From Candidatus Alangreenwoodia gallinarii (lineage in GTDB: Bacteria; Bacillota; Clostridia; Peptostreptococcales; Anaerovoracaceae), in contig CAJFPD010000031.1 of assembly GCA_904398315.1 (NCBI GenBank), forward strand, positions 1 to 48,683: DNA of 48,683 bases, given 5' to 3'. Each line of letters starts with the position of its first letter. Position 1 is the stretch's first letter. The position numbers and the translations under genes are program-made. Under the pieces are notes generated by a model that was given only the letters and a program-made list of their open reading frames with translations, had not been told where the DNA came from and made no database searches. Of this stretch, positions 37,215 through 45,267 are shown one piece after another.

Positions 37215-39839
37215 TCAGCGAGGATTTTTAATCTGAGCGTGTGCTGCAGCCAGTCTCGCGATCGGTACTCTGAACGGCGAGCAAGAAACGTAATCCAGGC
37301 CGACATTGTGGAAGAATTCCACAGAAGACGGATCTCCGCCGTGCTCTCCGCATACGCCGAGATGGATATCCGGTCTCGTCTTTCTTCCCAGTTCTACTGC
37401 CAGTTTTACCAGCTTGCCTACACCGTCCTGATCGAACTTTGCAAACGGATCGTTCTCAAAGATTTTATGTTCGTAATACTCAGGAAGGAATTTCCCCGCG
37501 TCATCACGGCTGAAACCGAATGTCATCTGCGTCAGATCGTTCGTTCCGAAGCTGAAGAATTCCGCATCTTTTGCGATTTCATCCGCCGTAAGCGCCGCCC
37601 GAGGGATTTCGATCATTGTTCCCACATGATATTTCAGCTCTGCACCGGCTTCTTCGATGACTTTATCTGCCGTCTCAACGACGATATCTTTGACGAATTT
37701 CAGTTCCTTTTCCTCGCCGACCAGCGGGATCATGATCTCAGGAACGATGTTATAATCTGTCTCTCTGTTTACATTGATCGCCGCTTCAATGATCGCTCTC
37801 GCCTGCATCGCTGCGATTTCAGGATAAGTAACTGCCAGTCTGCAGCCTCTGTGCCCCATCATAGGATTCACTTCCTGCAGCTGCACGACAGTATCCTTCA
37901 GTTCTTCGAAGGAAATTCCCATCGTCTTCGCCAGATCAGCGATCGCTTCATCTTCATGAGGCAGGAATTCATGAAGAGGCGGATCGAGAAGGCGCACTGT
38001 AACAGGTCTGCCTTCCATCACTTTATAAATTCGCTCAAAGTCGCCTCTCTGCATCGGCAGAAGCTTCGCCAGAGCTTTTTCCCTCTGTTCTTTTGTCTTG
38101 GATACGATCATTTCACGTACGGCAGGGATTCTCTCCTCATCGAAGAACATGTGCTCTGTACGCGTCAGACCGATTCCCTCTGCGCCGAATTTTACCGCCT
38201 GAGCTGCATCCGGTTCCGTATCCGCATTGGTGCGGACCTTGAGCTTTCTCACATCATCAGCCCAGCCCATGACTGTCTCAAAGTCTCCTGTGATCTTTGC
38301 CGGTTCCGTAGGAATTTTTCCGATATAAACATTTCCTGTCGAACCGTCGATGGACATGAACTCTCCCTCTTTTACGACGTGTCCGTCTACCCTGAGAGTT
38401 TTAGCCTCCTCATCAATGACGATAGATCCGCATCCGCTGACGCAGCAGGTTCCCATACCTCTCGCCACAACAGCAGCGTGAGATGTCATGCCGCCGCGGC
38501 AGGTGAGAATACCTTCTGCAGCCGCCATACCCTCGATGTCCTCCGGAGACGTTTCCAGTCTCACCAGAAGAACCGGACCTTCCTTCGCATGTTCCTTCGC
38601 GTCTTCCGCTGTAAAGTAAACGGCACCGCACGCCGCACCCGGAGAAGCCGCCAGACCGTTTGCCACCGGCTCAGCCGCTTTCAGAGCTTCTTCATTGAAC
38701 TGCGGATGCAGGACGGAGTCCAGCTGCTTCGGATCCACTTTCAGGATCGCTTCCTCTCTCGTGCAGAGACCTTCCTCCACGAGAGCCACCGCAATTCTCA
38801 GAGCGGAAGCTGCCGTTCTCTTTCCGTTTCTCGTCTGCAACATGTAGAGCTTTCCTCTCTCGATGGTAAACTCCATATCCTGCATATCTTTGTAGTGATT
38901 TTCCAGTTTATCTGCGATTTTCTTAAATTCACTGTAGACATCCGGCATGATCTCTGCCAGCTGATCGATGGTATGCGGCGTACGGATTCCCGCTACGACG
39001 TCTTCTCCCTGTGCGTTCATGAGAAATTCCCCGAACAGGTTCTTCTCACCGGTGGCCGGGTCCCTCGTAAACGCTACACCTGTGCCGGAATCGTCCCCCC
39101 AGTTTCCGAATACCATGGACTGTACGTTGACAGCCGTTCCCCAGCTGCTCGGAATATCGTTCATCTTTCTGTACGCATTTGCCCTCGGATTATCCCAGCT
39201 GCGGAATACAGCCTTGACGGATTCCATCAGCTGAATCTTCGGATCCTGAGGAAATTCCACGCCCATCTTTTCTTTATAATATTCCTTGAAATGCTCCACG
39301 AGCCTCTTCATATCATCCGCATCGAGCTCCGCATCGTATTTCACGCCGCGTTCCGCCTTCACCTGATCTATGTATTTTTCAAAATCGGATTTTGGCAGTT
39401 CCATTACGACATCGGAAAACATCTGGATGAATCTCCTGTAAGAGTCATATACGAACCGCGGATTATTCGTCAGAGTAATCATACCCTCCGCTACGACATC
39501 ATTGATACCGAGATTGAGAATCGTATCCATCATGCCCGGCATGGAAGCTCTTGCTCCGGAGCGTACGGAAACGAGAAGCGGATTGTCGGGATTTCCGAAT
39601 TTTTTACCTGTAATCTCTTCCAGTTTCGCCATGTAAGCGATGATGTCGCTTTCGATTTCCGGTGCGATCGTTCTCCCGTCATCGTAGTATCGATTGCACG
39701 CTTCCGTGGTGATCGTAAAACCCTGTGGCACCGGCATGCCCAGATTTGTCATCTCAGCCAGGTTTGCGCCCTTTCCGCCGAGAAGCTCTCTCATGTCTGC
39801 ATTACCTTCTGTAAACAGATACAGATACTTTGTACTCAT
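37215..39839 (-). CDS. ppdK: Pyruvate, phosphate dikinase
   Basis: 874 aa; GGKGANLAEMTNLGMPVPQGFTITTEAC, CRGGMTSHAAVVARGMGTCCVSGC, GTNDLTQMTFGFSRDDAGKFLPEY. Confidence 0.98.
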   Translation of the reverse strand: MSTKYLYLFTEGNADMRELLGGKGANLAEMTNLGMPVPQGFTITTEACNRYYDDGRTIAPEIESDIIAYMAKLEEITGKKFGNPDNPLLVSVRSGARASMPGMMDTILNLGINDVVAEGMITLTNNPRFVYDSYRRFIQMFSDVVMELPKSDFEKYIDQVKAERGVKYDAELDADDMKRLVEHFKEYYKEKMGVEFPQDPKIQLMESVKAVFRSWDNPRANAYRKMNDIPSSWGTAVNVQSMVFGNWGDDSGTGVAFTRDPATGEKNLFGEFLMNAQGEDVVAGIRTPHTIDQLAEIMPDVYSEFKKIADKLENHYKDMQDMEFTIERGKLYMLQTRNGKRTAASALRIAVALVEEGLCTREEAILKVDPKQLDSVLHPQFNEEALKAAEPVANGLAASPGAACGAVYFTAEDAKEHAKEGPVLLVRLETSPEDIEGMAAAEGILTCRGGMTSHAAVVARGMGTCCVSGCGSIVIDEEAKTLRVDGHVVKEGEFMSIDGSTGNVYIGKIPTEPAKITGDFETVMGWADDVRKLKVRTNADTEPDAAQAVKFGAEGIGLTRTEHMFFDEERIPAVREMIVSKTKEQREKALAKLLPMQRGDFERIYKVMEGRPVTVRLLDPPLHEFLPHEDEAIADLAKTMGISFEELKDTVVQLQEVNPMMGHRGCRLAVTYPEIAAMQARAIIEAAINVNRETDYNIVPEIMIPLVGEEKELKFVKDIVVETADKVIEEAGAELKYHVGTMIEIPRAALTADEIAKDAEFFSFGTNDLTQMTFGFSRDDAGKFLPEYYEHKIFENDPFAKFDQDGVGKLVKLAVELGRKTRPDIHLGVCGEHGGDPSSVEFFHNVGLDYVSCSPFRVPIARLAAAHAQIKNPR

Positions 39840-39905
39840 TGTCTTTGAAATCCTCTCTATTGTGAACTAAACAGTTTATGCATAGTATTATAACATAAAA
39901 TCTGC

Positions 39906-39958
39906 AATGCAACATCTTTTTTATATTTTCGACAATACAACATCCTTTTGTATTTTCG
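39906..39958 (-). promoter_or_regulatory. Tandem operator-like repeats upstream of ppdK
   Basis: AATACAA-N7-TTGTATT (39934-39954) and degenerate AATGCAACATCTTTTTTATATTTTCG, direct repeats 28 nt apart. Confidence 0.5.
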
Positions 39959-40004
39959 GTCTCTTTCCTTCTTCAGCAGAAAAATAAATATGTCAAAGTC
40001 GAAT

Positions 40005-40649
40005 TTACCGAAAAGTATCCTTTTCCACGGCAGCCGCAGAAACTTCATAGGAGACATGAATCTCACATTCTCCGCGGGAGTTCTTCTTTCCGTACTGCCT
40101 GCTCTGAAAGCGGCCGTGCAGGTGAACTCTGTCACCCACAGAAAAAGAAGATGCGTACCGTGCATCGTTTCCCCAGGCAATACATGGAATATAATCCGAT
40201 TTTCCGTAAGCGCGGTTTACCGCCAGGAGCAGATCACAGATTTCACGACCCAGCGGTGAAATTCTCCTGACGGGAGGACGGCAGACAAAGCCGTCCAGAA
40301 ACACACTGTTTTCATCAGGAGTCCCGCCATCCGGTCTGATCTGCAGACAGAACAGAAATACTCTCAGATGTGTTCTTCGATCGGTTCTCTCGTTGCAGGT
40401 ACGGATCTGTCCGCTTACCTTTACTCTTGCCCCCGGACGTATCTTCGTCTCAGACGACGACAGACGTCGTCCGGATATTATGACATTCACTTCATCTGTC
40501 GTTCCGCTTCTTCGGATCACGGCGATACGAAACAGAAAAAAGAGTTCACCGTGTGCGGTATGGCTGTACTGCGGATCCGCTGTCACCGTTCCTGACAGGA
40601 AAGCCCGGTTTCTTCGGCGCATCCGTTTTTTCTCTTCCGCACCCGGCAT
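40005..40649 (-). CDS. SSB-like protein with two OB-fold-type domains
   Basis: NRAFLSGTVTADPQYSHTAHGELFFLFRIAVIR and NSVFLDGFVCRPPVRRISPLGREICDLLLAVNR; start MPGAEEKKR with AAGGAG RBS, directly after deacetylase stop. Confidence 0.75.
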   Translation of the reverse strand: MPGAEEKKRMRRRNRAFLSGTVTADPQYSHTAHGELFFLFRIAVIRRSGTTDEVNVIISGRRLSSSETKIRPGARVKVSGQIRTCNERTDRRTHLRVFLFCLQIRPDGGTPDENSVFLDGFVCRPPVRRISPLGREICDLLLAVNRAYGKSDYIPCIAWGNDARYASSFSVGDRVHLHGRFQSRQYGKKNSRGECEIHVSYEVSAAAVEKDTFR

Positions 40650-40650
40650 C

Positions 40651-40920
40651 TCAGGCTCCTTCTCCGGAGGATTCCCCGGCTGACGGTGCGTCGCTGATCT
40701 GAATTCCATTGTTGTCTATATGATAATCCTCATGATAGATCAGATCGTCGATCTTCACCACCTCGTATCCGCTGTTTCTCAGATTCTCCAGAACCTGAGG
40801 GAGATATTCCAGGACGTGCTGCGCGTTGTTGTGAAACAAAATGATGGAGCCGTTTCCCACATTACGGCTGACTCTCTCTACGATCTGCGCCGCGCTGATA
40901 TCTTTCCAGTCGAGGCTGTC
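40651..40920 (-). CDS. 3' (C-terminal) segment of interrupted PdaB-like polysaccharide deacetylase
   Basis: Reads ..D-SLDWKDISAAQIVERVSRNVGNGSIILFHNNAQHVLEYLPQVL (NodB motifs 4 and 5), in frame with ORF 40651..40860. Confidence 0.9.
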   Translation of the reverse strand, partial: DSLDWKDISAAQIVERVSRNVGNGSIILFHNNAQHVLEYLPQVLENLRNSGYEVVKIDDLIYHEDYHIDNNGIQISDAPSAGESSGEGA

Positions 40921-40968
40921 AGCGTGCGCCGCAGCGGAAAATGAGAAATACCGTTTGACGGGAAGTAT

Positions 40969-41346
40969 TTACCTTTGTTTTACTGCGATGCACTCGATTT
41001 CCACCCTGCTGCCTTTCGGAATCGCGGCCACCTGAACGCAGCTGCGAGCGGGATACGGTTCCTGAAAGCGGGAGGCATAGACTTCATTCATCGCGGCAAA
41101 ATCACCGAGATCCGCTAAAAATACCGATGTTTTCACCACATCCGCCATCGTCATGCCGTTTGCGCCCAGAATATTTTCGAGATTGGAAAGCGACTGTGCC
41201 GTCTGCTCTTCAATCGTTTCCGGAATATTTCCGGTCTGCGGATCCACCGGAATCTGCCCTGATACAAATACAATCCCTGCTGTTTCCAGTCCCTGAGAAT
41301 ACGGTCCGATAGCCGCCGGAGCCTTTGTCGTACTGATAACTTTCAT
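40969..41346 (-). CDS. ridA: RidA family enamine/imine deaminase (element cargo)
   Basis: MKVISTTKAPAAIGPYSQGLETAGIVFVSGQIPVDPQTG..YPARSCVQVAAIPKGSRVEIECIA. Confidence 0.95.
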   Translation of the reverse strand: MKVISTTKAPAAIGPYSQGLETAGIVFVSGQIPVDPQTGNIPETIEEQTAQSLSNLENILGANGMTMADVVKTSVFLADLGDFAAMNEVYASRFQEPYPARSCVQVAAIPKGSRVEIECIAVKQR

Positions 41347-41448
41347 TCTCTTTTCTCCTTCTCTGCCTGATGTCCGATAAACGTGAATTTCTTCAGCGTG
41401 AATTTCTTCGCTCTGTATTTTTTCTTTCCGGTCTTAACCGGTCGGTTT

Positions 41449-42654
41449 TCAGACGCGTTCCGTCACGAGTACGAAGCCCGCTTCTGAAAGAGCCTTTTTT
41501 ATCTGTTCGATCTGCTGTCTGTCTCTCGTCTCCAGAGCCAGCTTCAGAAAACAGCTGGTGATGGCCATATTGGCATCAGATCTGTCATAGTGAACCGCCA
41601 CAACATTTCCGCCGCAGCCGGCGATAATCTCCGATACTTCCTGAAGCTGTCCGGGCTTATCGGTAAGAGCGATGGTCAGATTGACATTCCTTCCGCTGGT
41701 CACCAGTCCTCTGGTGATGACCCGGCTGAGAATATTTACATCGATGTTTCCGCCCGAAACGATACACACGACCTTCTTACCCTTCACAGGGAGCTTGCCC
41801 GCCATAACGGCAGCTACGCCAACTGCGCCCGCGCCTTCCGCGATGACCTTCTGCTTTTCGATCAGAGCCAGAATCGCTGCCGCGATCTCATCTTCGCTGA
41901 CTGTCACCAGGCCGTCCACATATTCTTCTACGATTTTATAGGTCAGATCGCCCGGATGCTTTACCGCAATGCCGTCAGCAAAAGTGGCCGCGCTGTCCAG
42001 CATAATCGGCTTTCCTGCCTTGCGGCTTTCCACCATTCCCGCTGCACCTGCAGCCTGTACACCATATACTTTTACTTTCGGATTCAGATGCTTGATGGCA
42101 TAAGCTACGCCGGAGATCAGCCCGCCGCCGCCTACGGGGACGACGACAGCATCCGGATTTTCGATCTCATCCAGAATTTCCAGACCGATGGTTCCCTGAC
42201 CCGCGATCACTTCATCATCATCGAAGGGATGGATAAAAGTGGCCCCTGTTTCTTTCTGCAGCTGCAGAGCTTTTTCATAGGCGTCGTCATAAACACCTTT
42301 GACGAGGCATACTTCCGCCCCCAGCTGCTTGGTGGCCTCCACCTTGCTGATCGGCGCATCATCCGGCATGCAGATCATGGAACGTATACCGCTGTGTGTG
42401 GCGGCCATCGCAACGCCCTGCGCATGATTTCCGGCGCTGCAGGCGATGATGCCGTGCTTTTTTTCCTCTTCGCTCAGCTGGCTGATCTTATAATATGCTC
42501 CCCGCAGCTTAAAACTCCCGGTCTCCTGAAGATTTTCCGTCTTCAGATAGAGTTCGCACTCGCCGGACAGTTTTGTCGCCCGGATGAGATCTGTCTTTCT
42601 CGCCACATTTTTCAGGACAAATGCAGCGTGATATATCTTATCGAGTGTAAGCAT
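41449..42654 (-). CDS. Threonine dehydratase (IlvA/TdcB family) with C-terminal ACT domain (element cargo)
   Basis: ENLQETGSFKLRGAYYKI (PLP lysine), CSAGNHAQGVA, VVPVGGGGLISG, ACT region VNLTIALTDKPGQLQEVSEII. Confidence 0.95.
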   Translation of the reverse strand: MLTLDKIYHAAFVLKNVARKTDLIRATKLSGECELYLKTENLQETGSFKLRGAYYKISQLSEEEKKHGIIACSAGNHAQGVAMAATHSGIRSMICMPDDAPISKVEATKQLGAEVCLVKGVYDDAYEKALQLQKETGATFIHPFDDDEVIAGQGTIGLEILDEIENPDAVVVPVGGGGLISGVAYAIKHLNPKVKVYGVQAAGAAGMVESRKAGKPIMLDSAATFADGIAVKHPGDLTYKIVEEYVDGLVTVSEDEIAAAILALIEKQKVIAEGAGAVGVAAVMAGKLPVKGKKVVCIVSGGNIDVNILSRVITRGLVTSGRNVNLTIALTDKPGQLQEVSEIIAGCGGNVVAVHYDRSDANMAITSCFLKLALETRDRQQIEQIKKALSEAGFVLVTERV

Positions 42655-42726
42655 TCTTTTCTTTTGCCTCCATCTTTTTTAATTATTTTTCTTTTCGTCA
42701 CATTTTTATATCATACCACAAACTCC

Positions 42727-42755
42727 TCATATTTGCTCCGAAATTTGCATACAAT
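42727..42755 (+). promoter_or_regulatory. Sporulation sigma-E promoter driving 55-aa ORF/recombinase
   Basis: TCATATT-N14-CATACAAT, exact match to B. subtilis sigma-E consensus KMATATT-N14-CATACAMT. Confidence 0.8.
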
Positions 42756-42817
42756 TTGAAAAACAACACCGGAAGAAACACCGGATATCTTATCCGTGTC
42801 ACAGGAGATTTACAGAT

Positions 42818-42985
42818 ATGAAAACAAAAAGAAAAAATTCCGGCGCCGCATCGTCTGCGGAATATACAGTCTGTCATCACGGTCTGGACCCGGATCATCC
42901 CACACCGCTGCAGGCTGCCTCTATCCTGCGTCTGCTTCATAATGCCGCTCTTTTGCGTTCAGAAGAGGAAAACACGGAAAAATGA
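42818..42985 (+). CDS. 55-aa protein, candidate recombination directionality factor/excisionase
   Basis: MKTKRKNSGAASSAEYTVCHHGLDPDHPTPLQAASILRLLHNAALLRSEEENTEK; AGGAG RBS; stop overlaps recombinase start (ATGA). Not in supplied ORF track. Confidence 0.7.
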   Translation: MKTKRKNSGAASSAEYTVCHHGLDPDHPTPLQAASILRLLHNAALLRSEEENTEK

Positions 42986-44460
42986 AAAATACTGCGACCG
43001 AACAGACAACAGAAAAAAGGACAGCGATCTACGCCCGGCAGTCGGTGGATAAAAAAGACTCCATTTCGGTAGAGACACAGATCGAACTCTGCCGCACCCG
43101 GTGCGGAGAAGATGCTGTCTGCATCTATACGGACCGCGGCTTCAGCGGAAAAAATCTGAAACGCCCCGGCTACATAAAAATGACCGGCGATATCGCCTGC
43201 GGAAAGATCCGGCGCGTCATGGTATACCGTCTGGACCGTCTCAGCCGTTCTGTCGGAGATTTCAGTAAAATGTGGGAAATCTTCGAGAGATATGGCGTTG
43301 AATTTTCTTCCATCAGCGAACAGTTTGATACCTCTACCCCCATCGGCAAGGCCATGGTTTACATTATCATGACCTTCGCACAGCTGGAGCGTGAAACGAT
43401 CGCCGAACGGGTATCGGACAATTATTATTCGCGCATCCGTACGGGAGCCTGGCCCGGCGGCAGAGCTCCCTTCGGTTTCTGCAACACGCGTCTGATTTCG
43501 GGAGGTCACAGTGTCCCTTCTCTGTCTGCTGATGAAAACGCCCCGACAGTCTGCAGGATTTTCAGCGAATATGCCTCCTCCGGCCGAAGCCTCGCTTCCA
43601 TCGCAAAAGAACTGTCCAAAGAAAAATCCGCTTCCGCGGCACGCTCCCGCGGCTGGGACAGCAAATCTCTGTCCCGCATGCTGCGTTCCCCTGTCTACAC
43701 ATCAGCAGACCGCGCCGTCCTGCTTTATTACCGGAATATGGGAATCGGTACGATCTCCAACAGAGACGAGGAATTCGACGGCACATTTTCCGCCCATATC
43801 GTCGGAAAACGTTCCTCTCAGACATCTGTAAGCAATCCGATGTCGCAGCGCACTCTGTCTCTGACGAATTTCCCCGGTATTGTAGACTCCGGTACCTGGC
43901 TTCGCTGCCAACAGCGCCTGGATCAGAACAGACAGCTGGCAAAGCCGGGAACGGAAAGTCCCTCCTGGCTTTCCGGTATCCTCCGATGCGCTTCCTGCGG
44001 TTATTCCGTCCGCATCAAAAAAGCCGGCGGCAGGCGCTATCTCAGCTGCAGCGGCAGACATAATCTTCATATATGCAGAGTCAGCTCTTTTTTGGTGAAG
44101 ATCGATGAACTGGAACGGCAGGTCGAATCCTGCATCTCATCACTGCTTTCTTCCTCTGCAGAGGCTCTTCAAAGAGGCAGAAAACGTCAGGCCGCCATCG
44201 ACGAGGAGATCCGAGGACTTGTAGAGAACTGCGCACTCGCAACGGATATCTCCATGAAATATATCAATGAGAAAATCGGTGAACTGGAAACCGAAAAACA
44301 ACAGCTCGCAAAGCTGGATCACCTGTTTTCCGATTCCGCACCGTTCTCCTTTGCTGCAGACAGAATTTTTTCCGGAAAAAAAGAGGCGGCTGCGCTTCTC
44401 ATCGACCGGATCGAAATCGATGGCAGAAAAATCGATATCTACTGGAAAACGGATATCTGA
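42982..44460 (+). CDS. Large serine recombinase (resolvase + recombinase + Zn-ribbon + coiled coil)
   Basis: YARQSVDKKDSISVETQIELC, DRGFSGKNLKRPGYIKM, YRLDRLSRSVGDF, FAQLERETIAERV, LRCASCGY..RYLSCSGRHNLHIC. Confidence 0.97.
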   Translation: MKNTATEQTTEKRTAIYARQSVDKKDSISVETQIELCRTRCGEDAVCIYTDRGFSGKNLKRPGYIKMTGDIACGKIRRVMVYRLDRLSRSVGDFSKMWEIFERYGVEFSSISEQFDTSTPIGKAMVYIIMTFAQLERETIAERVSDNYYSRIRTGAWPGGRAPFGFCNTRLISGGHSVPSLSADENAPTVCRIFSEYASSGRSLASIAKELSKEKSASAARSRGWDSKSLSRMLRSPVYTSADRAVLLYYRNMGIGTISNRDEEFDGTFSAHIVGKRSSQTSVSNPMSQRTLSLTNFPGIVDSGTWLRCQQRLDQNRQLAKPGTESPSWLSGILRCASCGYSVRIKKAGGRRYLSCSGRHNLHICRVSSFLVKIDELERQVESCISSLLSSSAEALQRGRKRQAAIDEEIRGLVENCALATDISMKYINEKIGELETEKQQLAKLDHLFSDSAPFSFAADRIFSGKKEAAALLIDRIEIDGRKIDIYWKTDI

Positions 44461-44526
44461 AGCAGACGGAAACCGTATGCGGAACATGAGAGTGCATGTC
44501 CTTTCCTTTCCCCTGCGGCGCACGTA

Positions 44527-45044
44527 TCAACCGACCACTGGATCGTCTGATAACCTAAAGATTCCGCCGTCTCGATCAGAGTGTCCGAATAGGAACCGTA
44601 AGGCGGCCGGAACAGGGTCGGCCGGCTGCCCGTCAGAGATTCGATGGTATCCGCGGAAGTATTCAGTTCTTCTGCGATCTCAGCCTCTGACAGATTTGCC
44701 ATATCCGGATGCGTCGTGGAATGGTTTCCGATATCGTGCCCCCGCGCCGCAATCTCCTTTACGTCCTCCGGATATTCCTGAGACCAGAAATCCACCAGAA
44801 AGAAGGTAGCCTTTACGTCATATGTATCGAGAATATCGAGAATTCCGGCGGTAAACTCATTTCCCCATGCGGCATCGAAGCTGATGGCCACCTTCTTTTC
44901 GTCGGTATCCACACCGTAGACCGGTACACGCCGTTCGTTTCCGAAGGAAGCACTGCACACTGCCACTACCACGGCCAGTGCCGCCACAAAAACGATCATG
45001 AAGATTTTCTGCAGTTTTTCCCGCCTGCCGGCTCTGTCTTCCAT
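44527..45044 (-). CDS. 5' (N-terminal) segment of interrupted PdaB-like polysaccharide deacetylase (ORF continues into element to 44439)
   Basis: N-terminal TM segment; NodB motifs SFDAAWG, HSTTHP, RPPYGSYSD; native sequence ends QWSVD and then reads into unrelated CAAGERKGHALSC. Confidence 0.93.
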
Positions 45045-45171
45045 ATTATCATGCCTCCAGACTGTCCGCCGCCGTTTCCCGGCTTCCCGGTCCGATGCGC
45101 CATCTTTTACATCCTCCCTAATTTCCGTATCCGGCGGCGTTTCCCTTTTACGGGAATACTCTTTAAAATAT

Positions 45172-45200
45172 TAGACAATGCATTAAAAATATATTATAAT
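45172..45200 (+). promoter_or_regulatory. Sigma-A-type promoter of hom
   Basis: TAGACA-N17-TATAAT. Confidence 0.7.
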
Positions 45201-45267
45201 ATTGTTTGTTTTATTCATTCAGACGGATAAAATGCGACTGATATATATATTTAACGGAGGATATCCA

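Larger units (their letters stand above)
40919..44528. mobile_element. 3,608-bp serine-recombinase intervening element interrupting a polysaccharide deacetylase gene; candidate skin-like developmentally excised element
   Basis: Gene halves on either side rejoin in frame at TC/GA; junctions reconstitute a symmetric attP and attB; carries serine recombinase, 55-aa ORF, ridA and threonine dehydratase. Confidence 0.9.

Noticed and set aside
40651-40860. 69-aa ORF as an independent small protein
   Set aside because: Open frame extends upstream to the att junction and continues the deacetylase; internal ATG is incidental.
42937-43509. Minus-strand 190-aa ORF overlapping the recombinase start
   Set aside because: Antisense shadow of the serine recombinase N-terminus.
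44439-45044. Treating the 201-aa deacetylase ORF as a complete or randomly degraded gene
   Set aside because: It loses NodB motifs 4-5 exactly at a recombinase junction, and the missing part is intact and in frame across the element.
45145-45173. Possible sigma-E promoter for the deacetylase itself (minus TAATATT-N14-CGTAAAAG)
   Set aside because: -35 fits KMATATT but -10 matches only 5 of 8 positions; too weak to claim, though worth TSS mapping.
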